The notes under the pieces: model-generated | What the model was told of the DNA's origin: nothing | Database searches by the model: none | Seen by the model: only the letters and a program-made list of their open reading frames with translations | Program-made: the position numbers and the translations under genes | Shown: in pieces, positions 52,636-62,508 of the stretch | Layout: each line of letters begins with the position of its first letter | Numbering within the stretch: position 1 is the first letter of the stretch | Assembly (NCBI GenBank): GCA_963833675.1 | Contig: CAWHYW010000012.1 | Span: forward strand, 1-64,000 | From: DASQDN01 sp963833675 | GTDB lineage: Bacteria; Acidobacteriota; Terriglobia; Bryobacterales; Bryobacteraceae | Reading direction: 5' to 3' | DNA: 64,000 nucleotides

Positions 52636-53262
52636 TCAACGCCCATCACTGGCTTGCCGCACTCTGAAAGTCACGCGGAGATTGCAAAATAATGTCTTTT
52701 TGTTTTCCCCGATATTCTCCACATACGCTTCTCCGACAACGTTCCTAAAACTTCCTGTTCCGCCAAGCACCACGCGGTTCGCCGCAAAGTGGGCGTTCGG
52801 AAACGCTCCGTCCGTCATGAGAATCGATTTATCGCTCAGAAGCGTAAACATCTCGGTCGCGAAAGCGAGATCAGGATGGACGGCAGGTTTCTTAGGATCG
52901 CGCGCTACGGCTAGTAGAAAATCTGGAAGATCGGTTGTCCAAGTTCCCCGAACTTTGTACTTGCCGATAGCCCCGGGCGCTGTCGAATCGAACTGTGTCT
53001 GCCCTCCCGGGATCGTGTTTCCCGGGTAGACGCTGCCGTCCTGAATGAAAGTGTCTCCTGGAAAGAAAGCCGACGGGTCTTGCGCCGGATTGACATTGTT
53101 TTGGAAATATGGAGGACCCAACGCCACGTCCACGGTAAACGTCCTTATGTCGTCATTGTTCGCGAAGCTTTTAGAAGGGAAGACTAATGCCGGTACAAGC
53201 ATTGCCATTGCTGCTGTAAGCGCGATGGCCGAAATTGCCGCCTTGTTTATCGTCTTTTTCAT
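52636..53262 (-). CDS. Secreted protein, possible dirigent/allene-oxide-cyclase-like barrel
   Basis: 208 residues from ATG 53262 after a GGAGAGAATA ribosome site; the frame is open to 53394 but the inner start gives a proper signal peptide (AAISAIALTAAMAMLVPALV, cleavage near SFA). The mature part is beta-rich: IRTFTVDVALGPPYFQNNVN, GDTFIQDGSVYPGNTIPGGQ, GKYKVRGTWTTDLPDFLLAV, and VVLGGTGSFRNVVGEAYVEN near the end. The G-G-TGSF-x-x-x-x-G motif late in the chain recalls dirigent/allene oxide cyclase barrels; this is a weak resemblance. A deleted paralogue lies at 50815-51190. Its promoter region is shared with the divergent regulator gene. Confidence 0.65.
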   Translation of the reverse strand: MKKTINKAAISAIALTAAMAMLVPALVFPSKSFANNDDIRTFTVDVALGPPYFQNNVNPAQDPSAFFPGDTFIQDGSVYPGNTIPGGQTQFDSTAPGAIGKYKVRGTWTTDLPDFLLAVARDPKKPAVHPDLAFATEMFTLLSDKSILMTDGAFPNAHFAANRVVLGGTGSFRNVVGEAYVENIGENKKTLFCNLRVTFRVRQASDGR

Positions 53263-53370
53263 CTGTATTCTCTCCTGGTGGTGTACAAACCCTCGAACCA
53301 TGCCATGTTTTGTGCTGGAATGGCGATGAGGATACGATGAGTTTTCCCTCATTTCATATGAGGCAGGAAA

Positions 53371-55495
53371 TTGCCGCGGTTTGGCGAGTTCCAAGTCGAC
53401 CTTTTACACCAGACACTCTCACTTCGCGGTGTCAGGGTCAAGCTCCAAAGGCAGCCCTTTAAAGTCCTCGAACTTTTGATACAGCGCGCTCCGCAGATCG
53501 TCTCCCGCGAGGAGATCCGACGACATGTCTGGGGCGATGAAGTTTATGTCGACTCCGCTCAGAATATTAACTTCTGCATCCGTCAGATCCGTGCGGCTGT
53601 GGGCGATACTTCTGAAGGACACGTGATCGAGACACTTCCCCGGCAGGGTTATCGATTCATCGCGCCATTGGAAACAGTGCCGGAAAACACCGGCATCTCC
53701 CAAAATGCTCCGGATAGGGGATCACGACCAACAACTACGACGAGTCATTGGCTGCTCGCGGGGCTGGCTGCCCTGGTTGCACTTGCGTTGACCGTGGGAG
53801 CGTCCCACTGGATTGTAAGGCCGAAACCGGTTTCCGGAGTAACGGGGATCAGCCATATCACTACCTATCCTGGTGACGAACGCGAGCCGTCGTTATCACC
53901 CGACGGCCGTCAAGTTGCGTTTTCCTGGGGTGGTGAGAAGGATCAGAACCGAGACATTTACGTTGCCCTTGTCGGTGAACAGCAACCCATTCGCCTCACC
54001 AATGACCCTGCGGAGGATGGCTATCCGGCCTGGTCGCCGGACGGCAAGCAGATTGCTTTCATTCGCCGCCGGGCCGGCACTCTTGCGGAGATTATACTGA
54101 TTCCCCGCCATTGGCGGCTCTGAACATAAACTGCGCGATATCCGGCTAGGCGCGTGGATCAGCAACCGCATGCTGGCGTGGAGCGCCGATGGGAAATGGC
54201 TTTGTTTTACAAACGAAGTCGGCCCCGCAGGACATCATATGCTCTTCCTGCTGGCGACCGATTCGGGGAGCGTAAAGCAGATATTGCCTGAGGAGGAAAA
54301 CGGCATAGGCGATTCTTCGGCCGCCTTTTCACCGGATGGCAAATGGCTGGCTTTCGTTCGCTTTGAGCATCCTGCGAACAGCAATCTTCTCTTACAGCGA
54401 CTCTCCGATGGCATGACGCCGGAAGGTCGTCCGATCGTGGTGAAGGACGCGGGCGTCAACCCAAGATCTCCAGTTTGGACTCCTGATGGAAAGCGAATCC
54501 TCTTTCTCGACAGATCGCGGATCATGGAAGTGAAGATCGGGGAAGCGAAGAGCGGAGAGCCTGCTCGTCCATTGTACGTTTCGGATTCCGTTTTCAGCGA
54601 ACTTACCATGGCTCGGGCACGGCCTCGACTTGTGGGATGTTCGCAGAACGGCCGCAAGGAGATTTGGACCATTCCCTTGATCAAAGGAATGAAAGCCGCC
54701 GGAAACGCGCAGCCTCTTGTGCGATCAACCGCCGGGGAAAGCCACCCTCGTTATTCGCCGGATGGCCGTTGGTTAGCCTTTTCCAGCACCCGGAGTGGCT
54801 CGTCCGAGGCATGGCTGGCGGATGCGGACGGAGGCCATCCGCGACAGCTTACGCACTCCTCGTTTCATATTGTCGGAATCATTACCTGGTCACCCGATGC
54901 ACGCTCGCTGGCGTTCCACGCGAGATTACCTAAAAATCCGCAGCTTTACGTAATCGAAATCGGGGGTGGACCGATCAAAGAGATTACGCGCGGGATTCCG
55001 GGGTTCATCGGGCCGTCGTGGTCAAAGGACGGCCAAACTTTATACGCCGACGCCCTCGAAGGCGGCGCCAACCGAACCTACGCCGTGCCTGTAGCCGGCG
55101 GCGCACCTCGGTTGGTATTCGAAGGAACCAACGCGATCGAAGTTCCTGGAAGAAATCTTTTGATCTACGACAAACAGGACCAGCCTGGTATCTATGGCCG
55201 CTCGCTCACAGGCAATGTAGCCAAGAATCCGGAGCAGTTGTTAGTGACGGACTATCGAGCGCCTTGGGGCGGCTTCTATCCAGTGTCCGACGGCATCTAC
55301 TATGTTGGCCGTGAGTCTGACGGTAATCCTCGCGCGTTTCGCTTCTACTCCTTGGAGACTGGCAAATCGGTAGACGTGGCTCCTTCACCGACTAATCTGG
55401 ATCTGGGCCTTACCGTGACACCGGACAGAACACGGCTGGCGTATTCGACCAAGTCGCGCGGTAGCGAAGACCTGGTGCAAATCGATTTTCAATGA
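53371..55495 (+). CDS. Membrane one-component regulator: winged helix plus WD40-like propeller
   Basis: About 708 residues from TTG 53371, with one indel at about 54105 in a CCCC run. Correcting it joins EIILIPAIGGSEHKLRDIRL. N-terminal OmpR-type winged helix (residues 2-100: PRFGEFQVDLLHQTLSLRGV, PFKVLELLIQRAPQIVSREE, CIRQIRAAVGDTSEGHVIET, LPRQGYRFIAP), then a membrane helix (LLAGLAALVALALTVGASHW), then six or more PD40/TolB-like propeller blades (EPSLSPDGRQVAFSWGG, YPAWSPDGKQIAFIRRR, HPRYSPDGRWLAFSST). This CadC-like layout (cytoplasmic DNA binding, outside sensor) is abundant in Acidobacteria. Target genes unknown; the divergent secreted protein is a candidate. Confidence 0.88.
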
Positions 55496-55519
55496 CTCCC
55501 ACCTATCTCCGGCGTGGGC

Positions 55520-57353
55520 CTATTTCGGTAAACGAAGACGCGCCAGCAGAGGCGGAAATCGCGGATCGGAACGGAGTTGATCCAGGTGGGGATCCAGCGC
55601 CAAATATGTGATCTGGCAGTCCCGCTCGTCATAGGCTCTATTCAGCCATCGAAAAGCATGATCTTTTTCACCTAGGGCAGCATGGACTGCGGCGATGGAA
55701 TACGGCGAAACGTAGGCCGGCCGCGGGGTACGCTTTAAAACCTCCAGAATCTCTCTCGCCTTTGCCGTGTTCCCGGCCGCTGCATTAGCCCAGCCCAGAT
55801 CACGCAGCATCAATGGGGTGGTTCCCAGCCTGTTTGCCAATTCCAGCTCAGCGATGGCTGCTTCGTACGAACCTCTTTCCCACATAGACCTGGCCCAGGC
55901 ACCAATGTCCCATCGCGAAGTGAGGATCTAAGTCCACCGTCTGTCTACACTGATGGAGCGCTTCTTCATACTGGCCAGCATCGCGGTAGACCCTCCCAAG
56001 GGTTCCATTGATTGCGAGCGAAAGCGGATCCAGTTCGCGCGCCCGCTTCATTTCGGCGAGGGCGGAACCAGCACTCCCGACACCAATCCAGTATTCGGCG
56101 TACCAATGATGCGCCAGGGCAAAACTCGGGTCCAGCGCGATCGCCCGCTGGAAATCCCGGCCGGCCGCGGACCAGTTGAGTTCCCAGAAAGAAGTAGCCA
56201 TGCCTCGCGCGGTATAGGCTTCCGCAAGTGTGTCGTCCAGTTGCAGCGCCTGATCTGCAAAATCTTTTGCTTTCGGAAAGCTCTCATCCGGCGGCAGTAC
56301 CTCATACGTACCCAGCAGGTCGTAGGCAACGGCCAGCCCCGCATACGCCGGCGCATACCGCGGATCCGTCCGAATAGCTTCCTCAAAATATCCGACCGCC
56401 TTCTTCATGCCGTCCGCGTTGCGGCTCGCCAGGAAGTGCCGGCCTCGCAAATAACTCTCGTAAGTCCGGGGATCCAGAGATCTCTCCGAACCGGTACTCA
56501 CTGGCGGCTTCGCGGGTAGCCCGTTGTCTATTTTGCGTTCAATGTCACGGGCCACCAGGCGTGGCAGATCGAACACATTGCGAGCGTCCGCTTCGTACAC
56601 CTCGCTCCGGAAATAACGCTCCGCGGAACGAGGAATCAACTGCGTTGTGATGCGGATTCGAGTTCCATCGCGAACAAAGGCGCCTTCGAGCGCGGCATCC
56701 ACGTTCAGATCGCCTGCGATTTCGCGCGGCGATTTCGTGGAGCTTTTATAACGCATCGCCGAAGCAGAAGAGATCACGCGCGCCGAACCGACCCTGCCGA
56801 GTTCGGCGACGATCTGCTCGGTCAAGCCATCCGCCAGATACTCCTGCCCGGCATTGCGAGACAGGTTTGCAAGTGGCAGCACCACCAGGGACTGAATGCG
56901 AACCGGGGCCGATGCGCGCACGGCAGAGTTCCGCAACGCGCCCCAATGCATCCCCACGAGCGATCCGGTAATGCAAAGCGCGGCGGCGATGAAACCCAAC
57001 TGCCACGATTTCAGTCTGCGGGCCGGCACGCCCTTTCTGCTGTTCGGCCTCTCCGGATGGCCGGCGCCAACCTCAACCTCACTATCGGGTACAGCGGGTT
57101 CAGAACCGATCCCGGTCTTCCGCGCCTCTCGCCACGCTTCCAGTTCACCGCTGTAAGCATAGACCGAGCCACGCTTCTGATGGTGGAGCCGGTGAACAGG
57201 TAGTCCCTCGGTTCCTTCCCACCTGCGGACGGTCTTCTCACTTCGGCCCAGATAGAAAGCTATTTCTTTCCAGGACTCCAGACGGCCGCAGGATTCGTAG
57301 CCGGCCGGGTCTATTTTCGGAAGGTCTGGCCGACGATGCTCACGCTTGTCCAT
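55520..57353 (-). CDS. Membrane regulator: HTH, TolB-like domain and TPR repeats
   Basis: About 610 residues. N-terminal MerR/AlpA-like helix-turn-helix (RLESWKEIAFYLGRSEKTVR, RWEGTEGLPVHRLHHQKRGS, VYAYSGELEAWRE), a membrane helix (LGFIAAALCITGSLVGMHWG), a FlgO/TolB-N-like domain (SLVVLPLANLSRNAGQEYLA, DGLTEQIVAELGRVGSARVI, GAFVRDGTRIRITTQLIPRS) and TPR repeats (GYFEEAIRTDPRYAPAYAGL, FQRAIALDPSFALAHHWYAE). One shift near 55870 separates the end (GSYEAAIAELELANRLGTTP to LLARLRLPK) from the main frame. The gene is convergent with the previous regulator. It is a typical acidobacterial one-component regulator; ligands and targets are unknown. Confidence 0.85.
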
Positions 57354-57539
57354 CCTGCTGCCCGAACGTGATATGCCCCACGATTATATACACGCAATAA
57401 CGGTAAAAGGCGGCCAATTCGCGGCTGTCCCATTTTGTCCGTTGCTTAATTACGGCAAAAACAATAAAACGGCTCACAACGTGAGGGCCGGCAAGCCCGG
57501 TTTGCGCCTGAGGCCCATACGTAGAATTGGAGATTTTCG

Positions 57540-58811
57540 ATGGACGACAAAGTCATTTCGCGACGCGCCATTTTGAAACGCGGCGGCACGGCCGTTACGG
57601 CTATGACGATGCTTCGGGTGACGGGCCCGGCGGCGGCTTTCGGGCAAGCCGGCGAGGAGGTCATTCCCTGGCTTGACGTTCCCCCGCCTCCCGCCCCGTC
57701 GGATGCGAATGACAATCTGCAACCGTGGGAAAAGCTGGATTCCTGGCTAACTCCCAAGGAACGCTTTTTCAACGTCAATCACTATGGCCAGCCCGATTCC
57801 CTGGACGAGTCCGCATGGCGTATCCGTATCGGCGGTTTGGTCGCCCGGCCGCAGTCCCTGACGATTACCGACCTCAAAGCGCGCGAACGCCGGGAGGTGG
57901 ATTTTACACTGGAGTGTTCCGGCGACCATGGATTTGACTGGTTTAGCAGTGCAATCGGCAATGCCCGATGGGCGGGTACGCCGCTCGCGCCGGTGTTAGA
58001 GGAAGCGAACATACTACGACGAGGCAGTGAAGTAGTTTTCTATGGAGTAGACAGCGGAACGCTCACAATCCGCGACAATGGCGGCATCCTCAGTGCCGGT
58101 CAAACCGGAAAGGTCGAGCCCGACGCCGAGGGCGGCCTTGACCTGACAATCACGGAGCAATTCGCTCGCAGCATGTCCATCGACTCGGCGCTGAACCCCG
58201 ATAACCTGCTTTGCTATGAAATGAACGGCCAGCCGCTTCCGCCTGAGCATGGCTTCCCGGTCCGGCTGATCGCTCCCGGCTGGTACGGGGTAGCTAACGT
58301 CAAATGGCTGACGCGCATTGACGTGATAGACCGTCGCTATGTCGGTCGCCTGATGGCGCGGGATTACGTCACTATTCGTGAGCAGCAGCGTGACGGCCAG
58401 ACGGTTTGGACATCCACCACAGTCGGCCCGGCCCAACTCAAATCGGCCCCTGCGCGAGTCACACGCCGAAATGGCCAATACACTGTCATTGGGGCCGCGT
58501 GGGGGGCTCCTATCGCGGCAGTACAGGTCCAGATTGACGACGGGCCCTGGGGGGCGGCGGTGCTCGACAACAATTCGTCAGCGGGCACGATCGACAACTC
58601 TGTATCGAGCAGAAGCACCTTGCTCGGCTACGCCTGGAGGTTTTGGAGCTTTAATTGGGGAGTTCCCGCCTCGGGCAAACATACCGTTCGGTCGCGTGCG
58701 TTCGATATCGACGGCAACGTGCAGCCAGCGCCGGAGGACCCATTTCTGGCCAGCAAGAGGACTTATTGGGAGAGTAATGGGCAAATTACCCGCCAGGTCC
58801 TTGTGCCATAA
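57540..58811 (+). CDS. Tat-exported sulfite-oxidase-like molybdoenzyme
   Basis: 423 residues, intact. Twin-arginine signal (VISRRAILKRGGTAVTAMTM). The molybdopterin domain resembles sulfite oxidase: ERFFNVNHYGQPDSLDESAW, then FTLECSGDHGFDWFSSAIGN, with the Cys expected to bind Mo, then GNARWAGTPLAPVLEEANIL, YEMNGQPLPPEHGFPVRLIA and PGWYGVANVKWLTRIDVIDR. The C-terminal immunoglobulin-like dimerisation domain follows (WGAPIAAVQVQIDDGPWGAA). A periplasmic enzyme needing Mo-cofactor; a c-type cytochrome partner is not present in the window. The physiological substrate may be sulfite, but this is not certain. Confidence 0.88.
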   Translation: MDDKVISRRAILKRGGTAVTAMTMLRVTGPAAAFGQAGEEVIPWLDVPPPPAPSDANDNLQPWEKLDSWLTPKERFFNVNHYGQPDSLDESAWRIRIGGLVARPQSLTITDLKARERREVDFTLECSGDHGFDWFSSAIGNARWAGTPLAPVLEEANILRRGSEVVFYGVDSGTLTIRDNGGILSAGQTGKVEPDAEGGLDLTITEQFARSMSIDSALNPDNLLCYEMNGQPLPPEHGFPVRLIAPGWYGVANVKWLTRIDVIDRRYVGRLMARDYVTIREQQRDGQTVWTSTTVGPAQLKSAPARVTRRNGQYTVIGAAWGAPIAAVQVQIDDGPWGAAVLDNNSSAGTIDNSVSSRSTLLGYAWRFWSFNWGVPASGKHTVRSRAFDIDGNVQPAPEDPFLASKRTYWESNGQITRQVLVP

Positions 58812-58841
58812 GCGGCGGAGTGTTTCCGCTACCCCAACATC

Positions 58842-59085
58842 GCCCTGATTTCATTGTGCGCCTGAAGGCGCTGGTGCTCGATTCGGTCCACAGCCGGGAA
58901 TCGAAGAGCGCTTACGGGCTCAGCAAAGCCACGGTGAGACGCGGCGCTTACGCTCGGGCACATCCAACAATACGATGGCCGCTGGGTCATCGTCGACCTG
59001 GTCGGCAAAGACGCCCGCGTGCGCTCGGCGCCCATGCCGCACTGGGCCAAAAGTGGCCGTCGCCACGCGGGCCGAAGTTCGCTTA
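58842..59085 (+). pseudogene. Tyrosine recombinase (phage-type integrase) relic
   Basis: Two fragments of an XerD-like integrase lie side by side. The N-terminal core-binding part is RLKALVLDSVHSRESKSAYG (58850-58920). Then, with most of the domain missing, GHIQQYDGRWVIVDLVGKDA and RVRSAPMPHWAK belong to the catalytic domain (58960-59055), after a frame change. The catalytic Arg-His-Arg-Tyr residues are gone. It shows that a mobile element once inserted next to ligD. The reading frame is interrupted at least twice and the gene is dead. Confidence 0.7.
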
Positions 59086-59130
59086 GCTGCGGTTCAGTGC
59101 GTTTGGCTAAAAGATCTGTTGTTGTTGCGA

Positions 59131-61671
59131 TCAGCGTTCTATTTCCCGCACCACTTCCTTCGGATCCTTATCGTCTCTCAATCCGACAAAGCGCGAATGC
59201 CGCAAGTGATTCGCATCGGTCCAGTCCGCGAAATCGATCTCCGCTACCAGACGAGGCTTTAGCCATCTGTACGCCTTCATAGCCTCTGTGGTGAGCGCTT
59301 CGCCGCGACGGGCGTTCTTCGGTTCCGGTAGGTTCGCAAACGGACAAACAGCTGTTTCGAGCCCTTTAAATCTCGCAGCCACTTTGCGCCGGAGCTCGGG
59401 AGTGAAGCCGTTCCGCACCTTTGCGATGAACATGAGCTTCGAGCCTTCGTAGTAACCGACCGCGAGATTGTCAAACCCGTTTTGTCCTATACGATAGCCG
59501 CCGATCACGAGCTCCTGACCTTTGTGGATTTTGTACTTCGCCCAGGCGCCGGTTCGCCGGCCCGGTTCGTACAGACTCGTGCTCCGCTTAGCAATGAAGC
59601 CTTCCAGGGACTGCTCCTTTCCTGCGGCGATGAGGTCTGCAGGATCAGCCTGGAGCGAGCCGGAAAGCCGTATCGGATCCGAAACTTTAGCGGTGATCGC
59701 TTCCAGCACGTTGCGCCTTTGCTCGAGCGTGATCCCGAGCAAGCTTTTGCCTTTGTTCGCGAGCACATCAAAGACGTAGTACAAAATCGGAGTCTTCGCT
59801 GTGAGGTGATTCTGCAAGGTGTTGAACGACGGCCGCCCGTTCTCGAGTGCGACGATCTCGCCGTCCAGTATGGTGCCGGCATCGAGTTTCCCGAGGGCAG
59901 CCGCAATCGTCGGAAACCGGCCGTTGAGCGAGTTGTTACGACGCGAGAGAAGGCGAACGCGATCGCCGGTGCGGATCGCCAGGGCGCGGTAGCCGTCGAG
60001 CTTGATCTCATATTGCCACTGAGCTCCTGCCGGGAGTTCGGCGACAAGCTTTGCCTGCATAGGGTCAATGAATCGCATGTCCGCATCGGGTAACGCGGAG
60101 AAATCAACTGCAGGAGCGGCCTTGGACTTCACCGGTGCGACCGCTGCCGGCGAGCGATTACTTTGCCATTGTTTATCCCGCTCGGCCGCGATCTGGTCCA
60201 TGGTCCGGCCCGTTATGGCTGACGTGTCGCTCTTGCGTTCAGAGGGTGGCTTCATTGGTTTGCCGACCTTGGTCAAGCGCCAATTCTTCTCTTGCCCTTT
60301 ATCGTTCGAGAGCAGCCATTCGCCTTTCAGCTTTTTGCCCGACAGGGACAGATGGAGAGAGCCCTTGTAGTAACTGCCTTCGATCACCTGGTACGTCCCG
60401 ATATCCCACACCATGACCGTTCCGCCGCCATACTGACCTTTCGGGATGATGCCTTCGAAGTCGAAATACTCGAGCGGGTGATCTTCGGTGGCTGCAGCAA
60501 GCCGTCTCTCTTCGAGTCCATAGGGCACTCCTTTCGGTACAGCCCAAGATTTCAGGACGTCATGCATTTCGAGGCGAAAATCATAGTGCAGGTGACTGGC
60601 CGCGTGTTTCTGGATCACAAACCGCCGCCGGCTTCCTTGGCTGCTCGGTCGAGGCGCTGGCTCTGGCGCTGGTTCCGGTGTTTTTGTGAAATTGCGTTTT
60701 GCCTGGTATGCATCGAGCGTTTTTGCCGCTCTTCGTGCAGGCGCGGCCTTGGGGACACTAGACACGAAAGTTTCGGGCAGCTTCTGTTTCAGCTTTAGCA
60801 CCGGCGCCCAGAGATCGCCGAACTTCTCGCAGCGCTCGAGAGCTTCCTCCGGCGGAAAATACAGATCTTTGGCGTGCTGCAGCTCGTTCCAGGACACCGG
60901 CGCGGACACAAAAGGCCGTTCGCGTTTTGCGCGCAAGGAATAGACGCCGACAGTCGTTTTGTAATCGGCGTTTTGACTCCAATCGATGAACACCTTCTTG
61001 GTTCGCGCGATCTTTGCCATTTCGCTGACTACAAGCCTTGGGTGCTGCTTTTCGACAAGCTGCGCAAGAGCCCGTGCGAATGCTTGCGTGATGGCGTACG
61101 ACGTTGGTGTGTTCAGCGGTATGTAGAGCTGAATACCCTTCGACCCGGACACCTTCGGAAACGACTGGAGATTCAGGTCATCGAAGATGCCCTTGAGTAA
61201 GAAGGCGACCTCGGCGCAGTTTGCAATGTTCGCGCCTTCGCCCGGGTCCAGGTCGAACGCGATTGACGTCGGCGTATCGATCGCCGGCGCGCGATGGAGG
61301 AACGGATGGATCTCTAGATTCGCGAGATTCGCCGCCCATACAAGGGTCGCCACGTCGTTGATGATGATGTAGTTGATATCCGACTCGCCCGTTCGCCGCG
61401 GCACTGGAAAGGTTCGAACCCATTCCGGGGTAAAGGACGGCGCATCTTTTTCGTAGAAGTGCTCGCCTTGTACACCGTCCGGATATCGCTTCAAAGTTAC
61501 GGGCCGGTCACGTAGATGCGGCAAAAGCCATTGCGATACCCGAATGTAGTAGTCGATGACATTCCCTTTGTTAACGCCGGCGACCGGGTAAAGAAGCTTA
61601 TCGAGGTTGGACACAGGCACGTCCACACCCTCTATGCGCAACGTCTGCTTGCCTGCGGGCTGTCGTGCCAT
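59131..61671 (-). CDS. ligD: Multifunctional ATP-dependent DNA ligase LigD
   Basis: 846 residues from ATG 61671. Three domains in the order POL-PE-LIG. Polymerase/primase (10-300): DKLLYPVAGVNKGNVIDYYI, TSIAFDLDPGEGANIANCAE with the metal DxD, SGSKGIQLYIPLNTPTSYAI. 3'-phosphoesterase (355-510): RFVIQKHAASHLHYDFRLEM, PLEYFDFEGIIPKGQYGGGT. Ligase (545-846): EIKLDGYRALAIRTGD with the adenylated Lys in KLDGYR, ILDGEIVALENGRPSFNTLQ. The mycobacterial-type order is POL-PE-LIG; in Pseudomonas it is PE-LIG-POL. Works with Ku in non-homologous end joining, but no ku gene is in the window. Intact across all three domains. Confidence 0.95.
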   Translation of the reverse strand: MARQPAGKQTLRIEGVDVPVSNLDKLLYPVAGVNKGNVIDYYIRVSQWLLPHLRDRPVTLKRYPDGVQGEHFYEKDAPSFTPEWVRTFPVPRRTGESDINYIIINDVATLVWAANLANLEIHPFLHRAPAIDTPTSIAFDLDPGEGANIANCAEVAFLLKGIFDDLNLQSFPKVSGSKGIQLYIPLNTPTSYAITQAFARALAQLVEKQHPRLVVSEMAKIARTKKVFIDWSQNADYKTTVGVYSLRAKRERPFVSAPVSWNELQHAKDLYFPPEEALERCEKFGDLWAPVLKLKQKLPETFVSSVPKAAPARRAAKTLDAYQAKRNFTKTPEPAPEPAPRPSSQGSRRRFVIQKHAASHLHYDFRLEMHDVLKSWAVPKGVPYGLEERRLAAATEDHPLEYFDFEGIIPKGQYGGGTVMVWDIGTYQVIEGSYYKGSLHLSLSGKKLKGEWLLSNDKGQEKNWRLTKVGKPMKPPSERKSDTSAITGRTMDQIAAERDKQWQSNRSPAAVAPVKSKAAPAVDFSALPDADMRFIDPMQAKLVAELPAGAQWQYEIKLDGYRALAIRTGDRVRLLSRRNNSLNGRFPTIAAALGKLDAGTILDGEIVALENGRPSFNTLQNHLTAKTPILYYVFDVLANKGKSLLGITLEQRRNVLEAITAKVSDPIRLSGSLQADPADLIAAGKEQSLEGFIAKRSTSLYEPGRRTGAWAKYKIHKGQELVIGGYRIGQNGFDNLAVGYYEGSKLMFIAKVRNGFTPELRRKVAARFKGLETAVCPFANLPEPKNARRGEALTTEAMKAYRWLKPRLVAEIDFADWTDANHLRHSRFVGLRDDKDPKEVVREIER

Positions 61672-62010
61672 TGCGGTTTCAGAGTACAACGTCCGCATTC
61701 GTGATACTGCAAGGCCGCGATGCAAGCTGACTGACGGGCGAAGCTGTGCGGCTCCGCATACGGTGCGTCGGGGTGAGCCGCGATAACCGTGAACCTACGT
61801 ACATTTGCTCGCAACCAGGTAGTCTGATAGCGGTGCGAGCAAGGGACATAACTCTTTGCGAGATGAGTGTGGGAATGGTGTTGTGCGTGGATGTGGCAGA
61901 ACCATGCGCTTGGTTAGCTACACCCGATGCCTGCCAGCGCCACCGCAACACTTCCATGACCCAGGTTCGCGGACCGCTCCGTAAGGAAAACGGCGCATGC
62001 TGCCCTAGTG
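61672..62010. other. Intergenic, conserved-looking non-coding stretch
   Basis: No gene was found. The plus strand at about 61740-62030 has stop-rich, G/C-mixed sequence with several short complementary segments (for example GTGCGGCTCCGCA near 61747 and GTGCGAGCAAGG near 61832). It has the look of structured RNA, perhaps the 5' part of a group II intron, but no intron-encoded protein or domain V was recognised. Confidence 0.3.
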
Positions 62011-62333
62011 TCATACGCATAAATTAACGGCAATTTCAGATTGCAACACTACCAGGCCTGCTGCAGCGGAATCGATCACCGCTGCGCATGTCGCGAACAG
62101 GTTGTCGGCCTTTTTGACGGCCGGCAGGTCGATCTCGACCGTGCGGCCAGGACCTCTTACGCGAGCAGGGTAGCCCTGTTTCGCGAGCCACGCGGCCGTC
62201 CTTTCGGGTCGCTGGATTGGCCGGGCTGAAGTAGCCTGGGGCTCTGTTGTCTTCTGTTGTTTCAGGTGTGCGATGGCACATAACCCATTTGGGTCGCAAG
62301 CGCCGAGTTCACGGTCGGCCGAGGTTCCGGCGT
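62011..62333 (-). CDS. Unannotated open frame without a clear start
   Basis: A stop-free frame of about 107 codons ends at TGA 62011-62013. The part ERTAAWLAKQGYPARVRGPG, RTVEIDLPAVKKADNLFATC and AAVIDSAAAGLVVLQSEIAV has the composition and periodicity of a real alpha-beta protein. The upstream half (GTSADRELGACDPNGLCAIA) is less natural, and no start codon with a ribosome site is seen. Could be a 5'-truncated gene or chance. No family recognised. Confidence 0.3.
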
Positions 62334-62508
62334 AGTCCTACGTGCCCACTCCAATGGCTGAGTCCGTCGTTTTCACACGATGAAGCGGTTTGCCAGGAAC
62401 ATTGGCGCGTGGCTGAACGCTGTCGACATGAATGCGACCGGCGCCCCGGCCGGGCGATTACCATGAATTGGACCAGTTTGACGAAAGGCCTTAGGTTTCA
62501 ACCTCGAT

